Origin: Umbilicaria muhlenbergii
Lineage: Eukaryota; Ascomycota; Lecanoromycetes; Umbilicariales; Umbilicariaceae
Assembly (NCBI GenBank): GCA_000611775.1
Contig: KK106987.1
Coordinates: forward strand, 1 to 64,000
DNA: 64,000 bases
Reading direction: 5' to 3'
The notes under the pieces were generated by a model. It saw only the letters and a program-made list of their open reading frames with translations. It did no database searches and was not told where the DNA came from. The translations under genes were made by a program, and so were the position numbers. Every line of letters starts with the position of its first letter. The first letter of the stretch is position 1. Positions 10,311-24,200 of the stretch are shown in pieces.

Positions 10311-12356
10311 TTAACTCTTCTCTTAAGATTTTTATTTTTAAAAACTTAAACATCTTCATGTCTTCTTCTTGAGTGCAAAAGAAATTTAACTTCTTTTAAT
10401 GATGTTATAATTTTTTTTATAAGCTCAACCTCACTTCTTCTGTCATGTGATCATGTAGATGATGCATCACTGATGTGAAAGATTATCATGTGAATGATGA
10501 TTTTGAAAAGTGTATTATTTATATTCAGATTAAGAAATCCTGTGACCTTTCTTTTAATGTTGTTGACTGAGAAAAGATGAAAGTTGAATTAATTTCTATA
10601 AAGGAAAAAACTTCTGCTGCTGAGGAAATAATTACTGAGGCATAAGCTAAGATAATTCACTTGTGTAAACAGAAAAAATTATTACAACATTATTAAAAAG
10701 ACTTTATCTCTCATGAGTTTATGAACATTGAAGAGCTGAAGGTGAAAGAGAGTAAATAAATGAAGATTTCAGCTTTAACTGATACTTCTGAACTTTTCAA
10801 CTTCTAAATATTAAATGACTTTTGAGGTTCAGGTTCTATTGTCAGAATTAATGTAATTTAAATACATAATGAGTAAAATTTTCTTCTGATTCTCATGTGT
10901 TTTCTGCTGTATCATACTTTTTTCATTTAATTAAGTAATGAAGTTCTTTATTAACTTTTTATTAATTCAGAATCTTCTTTAACTTAAATTCAGCATCTTA
11001 ACTCTTCAGATTAATCTCTGATGAATTTGTTTATAATGATGTTTTCAGATTCACTGATTCAAGTAGAGATATATAAAATACTGAGTATATTCACATGAAT
11101 AATGAAAGTTTAAATTCATAATTGACACTTTCTTTCTTTTTTATAATCTGAAAAGGTTTTAACTTCTTATGATTAAATTTATTGCTTGATCATATTGTCT
11201 TGATGTTATGTTGTAGAAGATATATTTTACCTCTCTCTTAAAGAGTAAATTTTTTATCTTTTTTCTTATTATAATATACTGTTGATCTTTCTGAGGTAAA
11301 TTTTATGTCTTATTGTAATTCTTTATGAAGGTTTTTCAATTAATTCACTTATATTTTTACTTTCTGTGTTATAACTTTTAACCCTCTTGCTTCATTCATA
11401 GGTGAGTTGAACTTGTAATTAATGTAAAATGATGATACTTTCATGAATTATGTTGTCACTGTGTTGTAAATTAACTGAGCTATCAGTAAGAGTTCTACTC
11501 AATTGATTTGTTGATAATTAACATAACAGCGCAAGTATTGTTTCAGTGTTTAATTTAATCATTCAGTTTGCTCATTCATCTGAGGATGATATGCTGTGAA
11601 CAGCTTATGATGAATCTTTAGTTGATTCATTAATGATTTTCAGAACTTAAAAGTGAAGAGTTTATCTCTGTCTGAGATTATTTCTTTCAGCAGCTCATGA
11701 TTGATTGTTATGATTTTTAAAAATGTGTATGTTAATTCTTCTGCTGATGATGATTTCTTATAAGATATGAAGTATTCATACTTCATAAGTTGATCTGTTA
11801 TTATGAGGATCATGTTGTAAAACACTTTCATCAGTGATTCCTTTGATTGTGATAACTTTATTATGAAGTTCAATGTGATGCTTGATCATGATCATGATAA
11901 TGTTGATGATGATGACTTCAACAATTCATATGATTTATGTTGCTCAGCTTTATTTTTTCAGTATGTGTCACATTTCTGAATGATCTCTTTGACTTTTTTC
12001 CTCATGCATGAAAAATAATATGTTTTAATGAGTCATTTCACTGTTTTGTTGATTTCTTGATGATAATTCATTTTGTTGAAATGACTTTCCTTTATTAATG
12101 CTTCTCTCAAGTTGACTGAGACATAAATTAAGTTTTAAAAAAGTAAGAGACTTTTCTGCTCTTTGAAGCTTTCATGATTATTAATATTCTAAAGAATTTA
12201 TTGTGTTAACTTGTCATTCTTCAACACTTTTTGAACTTGTTTCTCAAAAATGTTGTCTTCAACTTTTATCATAAAGTTGATTTCTCAGTTGTAAGTTATT
12301 CTACCTTGCTCATCCTCTCAGAGGATAACTTGATTCATGATTAATTTCTCTTTGTG

Positions 12357-12706
12357 AGCATTCAGTGTACAGAACTCACCAGGTGCTAGTTCAGAATAGG
12401 AAAGATTATGCTTAACAACAATGCAGCCTTGTGAAGATAACTTTCACTAGTGAATCAACCTCATGAGGGAGCTCAGCCAATAGACATCACTCTCAGCACT
12501 TTGTGAAAGTGGCTAAAGGAGTTAACATCATTGATGACACCTCATGAAGGTGTGATTCAGCAATGAACACCTCATGAAGGCAGCTTCACTGAGGTGACTG
12601 CTTCATGAGACCTTCCTCAGGCAGGCTAGCTTCAGAAGGGATATATTATGAGGTCAGAGCATGTCTCACTTTCTTTCTTAACAATAATTCTCTACCTACT
12701 AGCAAT
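12357..12706 (+). repeat. 5' unique part of the nested array insertion
   Basis: Starts TGTGAGCATTCAGTG immediately after the 13-base target sequence attaatttctctt (12344-12356). It is about 350 bases of non-module sequence, with repeated cctcatgaagg(c/t) phrases near 12540-12580, then joins the 3' end of module A at about 12707. No coding sequence is recognised. Confidence 0.5.
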
Positions 12707-14186
12707 ATCAGCCTTACTGTACCCACCTGGGTACAGGGTGAGAATTAAGGTTAGTAATGACTTCTATAGTTATGACAATTCTTTCAGTGTAAGAACTACT
12801 CAGTTTATTGATCTCTACAATTCTCTCATATAACATTTTGTCATAACTGCTGAGGTGTTAAAGTTCTATGTGTTGTAAGACTTTAAGTGCGAAGTTCTGA
12901 CTCTGAATAGTGAGAAGACCCTGAAAATCAAGACAGAACATTAAAACTTGAGATTTATTTACATAATTAATAACTTTCTGAGTTCTTAAGATAAAAAGAC
13001 AGGCAGAACTGCATATTTAAGAACTCAGACTGCTTTATAACTTTCTTCTTTCAAGCTTCTTTATTCAACATCTCTGTCAAAAGTTAAGGTTGGGTACAAG
13101 CAATTACAGGGGGTTGGGTACAGTAAGGCTGAAATGGCTGAGAAGTACTGAGACTGTGATATAATATACTCTGTCAGCCTTACTGTACCCACCTGGGTAC
13201 AGGGTGAGAATTAAGGTTAGTAATGACTTCTATAGTTATGACAATTCTTTCAGTGTAAGAACTACTCAGTTTATTGATCTCTACAATTCTCTCATATAAC
13301 ATTTTGTCATAACTGCTGAGGTGTTAAAGTTCTATGTGTTGTAAGACTTTAAGTGCGAAGTTCTGACTCTGAATAGTGAGAAGACCCTGAAAATCAAGAC
13401 AGAACATTAAAACTTGAGATTTATTTACATAATTAATAACTTTCTGAGTTCTTAAGATAAAAAGACAGGCAGAACTGCATATTTAAGAACTCAGACTGCT
13501 TTATAACTTTCTTCTTTCAAGCTTCTTTATTCAACATCTCTGTCAAAAGTTAAGGTTGGGTACAAGCAATTACAGGGGGTTGGGTACAGTAAGGCTGAAA
13601 TGGCTGAGAAGTACTGAGACTGTGATATAATATACTCTGTCAGCCTTACTGTACCCACCTGGGTACAGGGTGAGAATTAAGGTTAGTAATGACTTCTATA
13701 GTTATGACAATTCTTTCAGTGTAAGAACTACTCAGTTTATTGATCTCTACAATTCTCTCATATAACATTTTGTCATAACTGCTGAGGTGTTAAAGTTCTA
13801 TGTGTTGTAAGACTTTAAGTGCGAAGTTCTGACTCTGAATAGTGAGAAGACCCTGAAAATCAAGACAGAACATTAAAACTTGAGATTTATTTACATAATT
13901 AATAACTTTCTGAGTTCTTAAGATAAAAAGACAGGCAGAACTGCATATTTAAGAACTCAGACTGCTTTATAACTTTCTTCTTTCAAGCTTCTTTATTCAA
14001 CATCTCTGTCAAAAGTTAAGGTTGGGTACAAGCAATTACAGGGGGTTGGGTACAGTAAGGCTGAAATGGCTGAGAAGTACTGAGACTGTGATATAATATA
14101 CTCTGTCAGCCTTACTGTACCCACCTGGGTACAGGGTGAGAATTAAGGTTAGTAATGACTTCTATAGTTATGACAATTCTTTCAGT
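12707..14186 (+). repeat. Tandem array of composite unit B+A, 3 copies of 466 bp
   Basis: A partial A end (12707-12754) is followed by units starting at 12755, 13221 and 13687 (taatgacttctatag) and the first 34 bases of another B at 14153-14186. Each unit is B (about 133 bp) plus A (about 333 bp). The three units are almost identical, implying very recent amplification. Confidence 0.9.
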
Positions 14187-15705
14187 GTAAGAACTACTCA
14201 GTTTATTGATCTCTACAATTCTCTCATATAACATTTTGTCATAACTGCTGACGTGTTAAGCTTATGTGTGTTGTAAGTGTGTATATACTCAACTTTTTTG
14301 CGACCGCTGTGCTGTATAAAGGGAAGAACATCAATATTTTCAGAGCACAAACTTGTCTTTTTTGTACAACAGTGAGTTCTTCAGATATGATAATACTTTC
14401 AGTGTAAGAACTACTCACTTTATTGATCTCTACAATTCTCTCATATAACATTTTGTCATAACTGCTGACGTGTTAAGCTTATGTGTGTTGTAAGTGTGTA
14501 TATGCTGAACTTTTTGCGACCGCTGTACAGAAGGTTGAGAAGAACATTAACATTTTCAAAGCAGAAAACTTAACATTTTTGTACAGTAATGACTTCTATA
14601 GTTATGACAATTCTTTCAGTGTAAGAACTACTCAGTTTATTGATCTCTACAATTCTCTCATATAACATTTTGTCATAACTGCTGACGTGTTAAGCTTATG
14701 TGTGTTGTAAGTGTGTATATACTCAACTTTTTTGCGACCGCTGTACTGTATAAAGGGTAGAACATCAACATTTTCAAAGCACAAACTTGTCTTTTTTGTA
14801 CAGCAGTGAGTTCTTCAGATATGATAATACTTTCAATGTAAGAACTACTCAGTTTATTGATCTCTACAATTCTCTCATATAACATTTTGTCATAACTGCT
14901 GACGTGTTAAGCTTATGTGTGTTGTAAGTGTGTATATACTCAACTTTTTTGCGACCGCTGTGCTGTATAAAGGGAAGAACATCAACATTTTCAAAGCACA
15001 AACTTGTCTTTTTTGTACAGCAGTGAGTTCTTTAAATATGACAATACTTTCAGTGTAAGAACTCCTCAGTTTATTGATCTCTACAATTCTCTCATATAAC
15101 ATTTTGTCATAACTGCTGACGTGTTAAGCTTATGTGTGTTGTAAGTGTGTATATACTCAACTTTTTTGCGACCGCTGTACTGTATAAAGGGTAGAACATC
15201 AACATTTTCAAAGCACAAACTTGTCTTTTTTGTACAGCAGTGAGTTCTTTAAATATGACAATACTTTCAGTGTAAGAACTCCTCAGTTTATTGATCTCTA
15301 CAATTCTCTCATATAACATTTTGTCATAACTGCTGACGTGTTAAGCTTATGTGTGTTGTAAGTGTGTATATACTCAACTTTTTTGCGACCGCTGTACTGT
15401 ATAAAGGGTAGAACATCAACATTTTCAAAGCACAAACTTGTCTTTTTTGTACAGCAGTGAGTTCTTCAGATATGACAATACTTTCAGTGTAAGAACTCCT
15501 CAGTTTATTGATCTCTACAATTCTCTCATATAACATTTTGTCATAACTGCTGACGTGTTAAGCTTATGTGTGTTGTAAGTGTGTATATACTCAACTTTTT
15601 TGCGACCGCTGTACTGTATGAAGGGAAGAACATCAACATTTTCAAAGCACAAACTTGTCTTTTTTGTACAGCAGTGAGTTCTTCAGATATGACAATACTT
15701 TCAGT
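14187..15705 (+). repeat. Tandem array of module C, 7 copies of 217 bp
   Basis: Units start with gtaagaact(a/c)ctca at 14187, 14404, 14621, 14838, 15055, 15272 and 15489, exactly 217 bases apart. C shares its first part (about 80 bases, to cataactgctga) with B and then differs, with a CpG-bearing ttttttgcgaccgctgt segment and a tgtacag end. Because 217 is not a multiple of three and the minus strand stays open for 70 codons per unit, regularly spaced identical open frames appear; they are by-products of the repeat. Confidence 0.9.
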
Positions 15706-17137
15706 GTAAGAACTCCTCAGTTTATTGACCTCTATAATTCTCTCATATAACATTTTGTCATAACTGCTGAGGTGTTAAAGTTCTATGTGTTGTAAGACTT
15801 TAAGTGCGAAGTTCTGACTCTGAATAGTGAGAAGACCCTGAGAATCAAGACAGAACATCAAAACTTGAGATTTATTTACATAATTAATAACTTTCTGAGT
15901 TCTTAAGATAAAAAGACAGGCGGAACTGCATATTTAAGAACTCAGACTGCTTTATAACTTTCTTCTTTCAAGCTTCTTTATTCAACATCTCTGTCAAAAG
16001 TTAAGGTTGGGTACAAGCAATTACAGGGGGTTGGGTACAGTAAGGCTGAAATGGCTGAGAAGTACTGAGACTGTGATATAATATACTCTGTCAGCCTTAC
16101 TGTACCCACCTGGGTACAGGGTGAGAATTAAGGTTAGTGTGAAGTTCTGACTCTGAATAGTGAGAAGACCCTGAAAATCAAGACAGAACATCAAAACTTG
16201 AGACTTATTTACATAATTAATAACTTTCTGAGTTCTTAAGATAAAAAGACAGGCAGAACTGCATATTTAAGAACTCAGACTGCTTTATAACTTTCTTCTT
16301 TCAAGCTTCTTTATTCAACATCTCTGTCAACAGTTAAGGTTGGGTACAAGCAATTACAGGGGGTTGGGTACAGTAAGGCTGAAATGGCTGAGAAGTACTG
16401 AGACTGTGATATAATATACTCTGTCAGCCTTACTGTACCCACCTGGGTACAGGGTGAGAATTAAGGTTAGTGTGAAGTTCTGACTCTGAATAGTGAGAAG
16501 ACCCTGAAAATCAAGACAGAACATCAAAACTTGAGACTTATTTACATAATTAATAACTTTCTGAGTTCTTAAGATAAAAAGACAGGCAGAACTGCATATT
16601 TAAGAACTCAGACTGCTTTATAACTTTCTTCTTTCAAGCTTCTTTATTCAACATCTCTGTCAACAGTTAAGGTTGGGTACAAGCAATTACAGGGGGTTGG
16701 GTACAGTAAGGCTGAAATGGCTGAGAAGTACTGAGACTGTGATACAATATACTCTGTCAGCCTTACTGTACCCACCTGGGTACAGGGTGAGAATTAAGGT
16801 TAGTGTGAAGTTCTGACTCTGAATAGTGAGAAGACCCTGAGAATCAAGACAGAACATCAAAACTTGAGACTTATTTACATAATTAATAACTTTCTGAGTT
16901 CTTAGGATAAAAAGACAGGCAGAACTGCATGTTTAAGAACTCAGACTGTTTTATAACTTTCTTCTTTCAAGCTTCTTTATTCAACATCTCTGTCAAAAGT
17001 TAAGGTTGGGTACAAGCAATTACAGGGGGTTGGGTACAGTAAGGCTGAAATGGCTGAGAAGTACTGAAACTGTGATACAATATACTCTGTCAGCCTTACT
17101 GTACCCACCTGGGTACAGGGTGAGAATTAAGGTTAGA
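15706..17137 (+). repeat. B remnant plus tandem array of module A, 4 copies of 333 bp
   Basis: A units start at 15806, 16139, 16472 and 16805 and end in gagaattaaggttag at 17137. That is the same 3' terminus as the array ending at 6309. The sequence immediately after is attaatttctctt, the second copy of the target sequence seen at 12344. Confidence 0.9.
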
Positions 17138-20100
17138 TTAATTTCTCTTACAGATATTTAACTCATCTGTTGAAAGCATCTGCTTTAATGTTCTCTGATC
17201 CTTTTTGATAATGAATCTTGAAATTATATTGTGATAATTCTTCTGATTAATGAACCTGTCTCTGATTTAAGATCTTCATTGTCATAAAATATAACAGATT
17301 CTTATGATCTGAATATATCTGAACCTCATGCTTTAATCCTTTGAGATATACATGTCATTGCTTGAATGCATTAACAATAATTAACAGCTTCTTGTCATGT
17401 ATTTTATAATTTTATTCAGCATTTAAAAGCTTCTGTGAGTAGTAAGTTACTGATCACAGACATTTCTTATCATTTAATTGATTAATGCACACTTTTATAA
17501 CTTCATCTGATGTGTTCATCTCAAGTGTAATAAGTTTCTCAGGGTTGAAACTCATGAGAATTAATTATGATGTGAAACAATTCTTCAGCTCTTAAAAGAA
17601 TTTCTGTGCTTTAATAAATTAAATAAACTTTCAGTCTTTCTTCATCAACTCTGTTAGAGGTGCTGTGATTTTAAAATATTTCTCAATAAACTTTTTATAG
17701 AAGTTTGTAAAACTTAGGAATGATTATACTTACTTGATGTTTATTGAAATTAATTATTCAATCATGAAATTAATTTTTTTCAAGTTCATCTGTAGATATT
17801 CTGATGTGATGATAAATTCAAGGAATTGAACTTCTTTAACATGAAAAAGACTCTTCTCAGATTTAACTCACAAGTCAACATACTTTAATGCTTGTAGAAT
17901 TTTCTGAACATGTTCAACATGTTGCTCTTTCATTTTCAAGTATATCAGTATGTCATTAAGGTAGATGATCATGAACTGATTTAAATATTATCATAAAATA
18001 TTATTGATAAAAGCCTGAAAGGTTGCAGGGGTGTTGATTAATTTAAATGATATTATCAAGTACTCATACAGCTCTGAGCATGTTTAAAATGCTGTTTTTA
18101 TTCATCATCTTTTTTTATTCATATCTGGTTGAATGCTTTTAAGATGTTGAACTTCATAAATTATTATGTTTTTTAAAATCTGTCCTGCAGTTCTGACATG
18201 AGCAGCAGTGAGTAACTGTTTTTTATCATGATGTTGTTTAATGCTCTGTAGTCAACACACAACCTCAATGATTCATCAGATTTTAAGATAAACAATATCA
18301 GATATTCTGCTGAAGACTGAGATTTTTAAATGAATTTTTTTTATAAGTTCTCCTTTAAATATTCTTGCAATGCATTTAACTTTTGAGGTGACAATGAGTA
18401 TATGAGTTGCTTTATTAATTTGCACTCTTTCATGATTTTAATTTCATGATTTTATTTTTAATATTTCAGTAAGGCGTCCTGTTTTTTTATTGTCATAAAT
18501 AACTCTTTGAAGTCTTTGTATTCTTTAAGGATAAATAACTTGATAATAGAGTCTCAGTCATCATTGACTTATTTAATTCACAGTATTTTTGCATTAAAAT
18601 TTTTTAATTCCTTGTGCATCTCTTCTGTTGTTATAATGAAGACTTTCACTCCTTCAGATGAGTGTAAAACTGAATATAACTTCATAAAGATGTTGTCTTT
18701 AATGAAGTATATCTCATTTTTAATTTAATTAATCATTGAATTGATCTGTTGAAGTCATGATATGCTTAAAACTATGTCACTTCCTGACTGCTTCATAATG
18801 TTGAAATTAATTTTCTCTCAGTGTTGATTTATCTGTATCAGTGTTGAAACAGTTTCTTCATTCACATGATTATTGTTGTGTTTCATAAGAGTTTCATTAA
18901 ATTCTTGAAATGAATAAAGATTTCACTTTTTCTGAATTTTTATTCTGTTCATCTTTATGAACTGTGAATTTAAGAAATTCTTTATATAATCACTGTTGAT
19001 TAACAGTTTAACTGAGTGACCTTTTACTTTAATTTAAACACAGAAGTTGTTCATGTCTTCTGTGATAATGACTTCTTTAACAATCACCTCTTGCAGAGAC
19101 TTTAATTTAAATGTCTTTGAAAACCTTTGATTTGAAGAGCTCTTTAATTTTTTAAATTAAATGAGAGGAATCTTAAATTCTCTTTCACATATTTAAAATC
19201 CTTTGAGATGACTTTCTTGTTCAGGTATCATATCAGGTTCAGCTTTAAATACTCACTTTAAAATTCTTAAACTTTCATGTGTAGTTTTCTTGAGATGTGT
19301 ACTCTGTTAAAAGTAATGTATCCTTCTTTCATGATAAACTTTAAACCTTTCAATGATGTTTCTTTGAGTATATTTTAATAACTCACATTCTTGATTTCAT
19401 CTTTCTGAGTGAACATGTTTTTAACTGTTCACAGGATTCATTCCTGCAATTAATTTACATAATTTTCATAATTTTCAGGAGATCTTTTCAACATTTTAAA
19501 TACTTTTTTATAAGTTTTCAGTCACTGTTCTTCATGAATGAATGCTCAAATATCATCATCCTTCTTGATGATTTCCCTTGAATCATTAAAGTTTATTACT
19601 TTCATGAAGTCTCCCTCCTCATTAAATGAGGATATCATATCATCATTGTTAATATAATTATCTTCTTGATTAAATTATTTTTACTTAACTTGATGTTCTT
19701 TCACGTCTGTGACAGAGTCTCAATGAAAAATCATGACATATTCTTTTATTTTTTTTAATTGACATGAAAATCATTCAGAGTCATCTTTATCACTCTGATG
19801 AATGCAACAGTCATCATCATAACATGCTGTTTAAAATATAATGTTATAATTAACTCTGATTTTTACTTCTTGCATGATTATGTATATTTTCTTTAATTGA
19901 ACAGTCTTTCCTGAGACTTGATAATCACAAACAAAATGCCTCAACTTCTTGCAATTATAATAATTATTTTCATGAGGTTTCTCTTTCTTTTCTGAGTTCT
20001 TCTTGAGTTTTTTCCCTCACTGAAATTGATTCACTTGAGTAGCAGCATCAATTTTCATGAGTTGAAGTTTATAATAAAGTTGATTATTATACTGACACTC

Positions 20101-20810
20101 ATGATTCTTCTCAGCTCTTTAAGGTACAAGAATCTTATAACTCTTTTTTAAGCTTTATTCATAAGCTCAGTTGTTGATGATGATCAATCATTTGATCATT
20201 TCTGAAAGTGTGACAGAATGTTCAATCTTGAAGATTTCATCTTTCATCATGTTTTTTAATCTCTTGTAATATTGTGCTGTCAAAGCAATATCATTTTAAT
20301 TCATATGTGAGATGAGTATTTAAAAGTTTATCATATATATAACAGCTGCTTCTTTCTGCTGAATGTTATAAATCTCTCATTTCATCATTCTTTTTTCATT
20401 AATTATTTTAAACATTATTATTATCTGCTTCTTGAAACTCTTTAAATCATGAAAAATCTTGTTAATCAAGTCATTCTGATCTTCAATCTTATTATTAATA
20501 TAATCTCAGAGGATAAGTTTAAATCAGTTTAAAAAATTTAACCTAAAGAATGAAAAGATGAACAACACTTTCTCTGATTTTAAAATGAATAAAGTCTTGT
20601 TGAATCACAGATACATGTCAAGCTGAGTGAAGAATAAATTTAATAATCTTCTCTCATTAAGAAATTTATCTGATAACAGGATCTTAACTTAAATTATTTT
20701 ATTAAAAAATCATTCAATAACTGATTCTTCTATGTTAAAGGATTTAAACATTTTAAGATTAATGAGTTAATTCATTACATGACTGATACTCTGTAAGTTG
20801 ATGCTCAAAG

Positions 20811-21205
20811 TGTAACAGGTGATGTCATAATGACTGAAGTAATATTATCATTTAATGAACTACAAGATATGATTCAATGAATTAAACAAGATTCAATGAA
20901 TTATATGATCTTAAAGTTAAAATCAAGTGAAGAAATTAATAATCATAAATTTAAGAAATTATATTTAATACATGAGTTGAGCATGAACTTTTAATTATGA
21001 ATCTACCTGTGATTATATAAATTATAGAAGACTCATGTGCTCAGTGTGCTCATCATGCTCATTACATTGAGCAGAATGAGCAACATGATGTAACATTTCA
21101 TGCTCATCATGTTCACTTAAGTGAGCAAGGTGAGCAAGGTGAGCAGTATCACATGTACATTCACATTGTGTACTTCATTAATAATATAGTGTGAGAGATT
21201 TAACA
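20811..21205 (-). repeat. LTR of element A (5' side)
   Basis: Begins tgtaacaggtgatgtc and ends gagatttaaca. It is closely similar to 9916-10310 and 29920-30352, as noted for those entries. Confidence 0.7.
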
Positions 21206-24200
21206 AAGAAGATACATGAATTCTTCATAAATCATATAACTGATCACTTTTATAACCTTTTGCTAAAAAACATGATGAAGTTCATGAAAATGTTGCAAGA
21301 ACACTCAGAGCTGACAAAATGCATCTTTAAACATTTAAACATGAGTAGTAAAATGAAAGAAGAGATGAAGGAAGAAGAAGACTTAAATGAGATGAAGAAC
21401 ATGAACATGAACATGCATAAAGACTGCAAATCAGTGATTTACATGATCATAAAAAAAAATGATGAGTCATATGATATAAGCGCTTGACAAGGCTGCCTGT
21501 CAGTGATTTAAAAGATCATCAAGAATTGCTGTGAGTAATATGACATGAGAAAGCATCAAGACTGCATGAAAAGTCATATAATAAACTACTGAAATGAGGA
21601 TCAACACAAAAAGAAGAGCATGAATAATAAAAAAAAAGAATACATCAAGACTGCTCACATATAATCAAAATGAGCTTCAATCTGCTTTTATAAAGCTACA
21701 TGAAAGGCTTCATAAAATGAAGTTTTCCCCCTTACTTTTCAGAGTATTGCTGAAAAGATTCAAGCTCTTAAAAGATAAGAAACTCTCAGATATCTTCAGC
21801 ATCCTCTGTCATTTTAAGTAGTGACAGCTATGCTGATAAAAATTAAAATTAATCAACCTTAAGATCTTCTGCTAATGTTGTAAAAAGATGAGTGTGAACA
21901 CTTAACTGAAACACTTGATTACAACAAGCAACCTTTCTCACTGAGAGTTGTACAGTGAAGATGACAGAAATAATGAAGCAGCAGGTGTTGTGAAGCACTT
22001 AATTGAAAACATCAGTGAAGAAGCAGTCACAGAGGATGCTGCTGACAGAGTGAAGAAAACAAGATGTGATGTATGAAGCACATGTGACAAAGCACTGAAA
22101 TCCCTGACTGCATCAAGTTTAAATTCATGATAAAATTGTAAAAAGTGATCATGTTGCAGAACTGAAAAGCCTGAAGTGCTGAGCTCAATGACTCAATTAT
22201 CTTAATATTGTTGAAGCCTGATGTCTGAAGTGAGTGTGAAGAGGAGATATGCATTGTAAAACATTAACATGACTTATCACCTCATCATCATTCATCAACA
22301 CCATAATAACTCATCAACATCATCATCAACATCATACACTCAAATCATCATCATCATCATCATCAAATCATCATCATCATCATCATCATCATAAATTTAT
22401 CCTCATTGATTGAACACTTATAAAGCAAGCTGACATGGTCAGAAGTCTAACATCAGCATCATCAGCATCATCAATGTGAGTTCATGAAAAAGCTTGAGAT
22501 TTAAGGATAATGCTGACATAATATGAGAGCTCTTGTTCTTTGAGATCCTGCTGTCATCACTGTTGTCATCACCGCTGCTGCTCTCATCCCTGTTGTCATG
22601 CTTGCTCAGCAGGCCGGCAACCTGACCCTCTTCATGAGGGGTCAGCAGCTCATCACATACATTCATAGTTCACAGGGCTGTGCTCTCTTGACTCATTCAA
22701 GCACTGACATGATCTTCATTCATGATGTGATCACGACAGCTCAGTTGAGGATGCATCAACCCTCATATGTTAACATCATACTGATTCAGTACTGAAGATG
22801 AGCCTCAGTCTCACCTTGTCATCATTATATGATGAAAGGGCTGAGGCTGTTCCTTAAATGCTGTCAGGCCATCAGGCACTTCAGTGACTGCTGTGAGATG
22901 TGCAAGTGACAGGATCATGCTGCACAATGCTCTTCAACAGCTGAGTTTGAAGATGATGAAGACAGTGATGAACTGTACAATAATGATAAACCTGGCAGTG
23001 ACCCTCCTGAAGGGGCTGCGGATGCAGGGGTGAAGATCATCATTAATTCACTGATGTTGAACAGGTCAGCCTTCAGGTCAAGGAGGATGATTCTTTTAAG
23101 CAGAGATGAAAGCAATCTCATCATGTTATAAGTAAATATGAGTGTTTCTTTATTATCATTCAGTGCTCTCTTATACTTCTCTTTGAATTATGAAACTTAT
23201 TTAAACTTCTTTTCTACTCAGCAACTTCTGTCTTTGTTTACTTGAAAATACAGCCTGCACCTTTACATGATGTTCAAGATCAGTAGTCTGTACTTAAAAA
23301 AAGTATGAATGAAGATAAGACAGGCTGATCCAAATATGATAATAAATAAATAGATAAGTAGATAAATTAAATCTCAAGTGATAAGATAAATATGATGTTT
23401 GAAAGTGTGATGACAACATGTAAAAAACTCAAGTCATGATTTTGACTCTAAACATATCATGATCATATGAAGCATGATAAAACTGATCAGTGTGAAGTGC
23501 ATGACCACTTTGCTTGTAACATTGCTGAACTCTTTTCACTGCAGCTAGGACAGGCTGATCTCATAAAATAAAAAAGTAAATAAATTTAAACCATACATCA
23601 TGATTTCAACAGGTTGTAATAATGTGAAGCTCATGCAACTGTATGAAGCTCAACTGAATCAGTTAATGTGAAGTGCATGATACTTTGCTTGTTGCATTGC
23701 TGAGATCTTTTAACTGCCGCTGAGACAGGATGATCTTGTACAGTAGATAAGTAAATAAATTTAATCCATAAGTCATGATTTCAGCAGATTGTGAACATGA
23801 AAAGATCATAAAATCATATGAAGACTTCACCTCAACATTCAAGCCCTTAAGTCATGATTTCAGCAGATTGTGATCATGTGAAGCTCATGAAACTGTATGA
23901 AAGAGCTTCACCTATACACTCAAGCCTCTTGACCTATAAGCTGTTATCAATTAAAAGCAGTCACTGAGAACAGAGCTGTTAAAGTATCACTGTCAATGAG
24001 ATGACTGTTTCTGCTTCATTGTGATCATACAAAGGCTGCACCTCAACATTTAAACCCTCAAGTCATGATTTTCAGCAGATTGTGATCATATGAAGGTTTC
24101 TCCTTCTGATCAATCACATGCTCATCACTACTACCCTGTCTGAATCCTCTTTTCATTGAGGATTGATCATACAGTTCTGCATTCTTTCCTCAGTCTTAAT

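Larger units (their letters stand above)
9916..21205 (-). mobile_element. Decayed Ty3/gypsy element A, split by a nested insertion
   Basis: A minus-strand LTR retroelement with LTR-like repeats at 20811-21205 (5' side) and 9916-10310 (3' side). Parts in element order: gag region near 20.7-20.0 kb with a zinc-knuckle-like segment near 19.95 kb, protease region near 19.2 kb, reverse transcriptase about 18.4-17.7 kb, RNase H about 17.6-17.2 kb, and integrase core near 11.64-11.87 kb. A 4.8-kb modular array (12357-17137) sits between RNase H and integrase. Without it the element would be about 6.5 kb, a usual gypsy length. It is broken, with many interruptions in all frames and strong CpG loss, so it is old relative to the array that split it. 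Confidence 0.8.

Noticed and set aside
14239-15753. Repeated 70-residue minus-strand frames (MLYERIVEINKL...) as a multicopy gene family
   Set aside because: They recur every 217 bases as a direct by-product of the module C tandem array, span unit junctions, and have no domain or start context.
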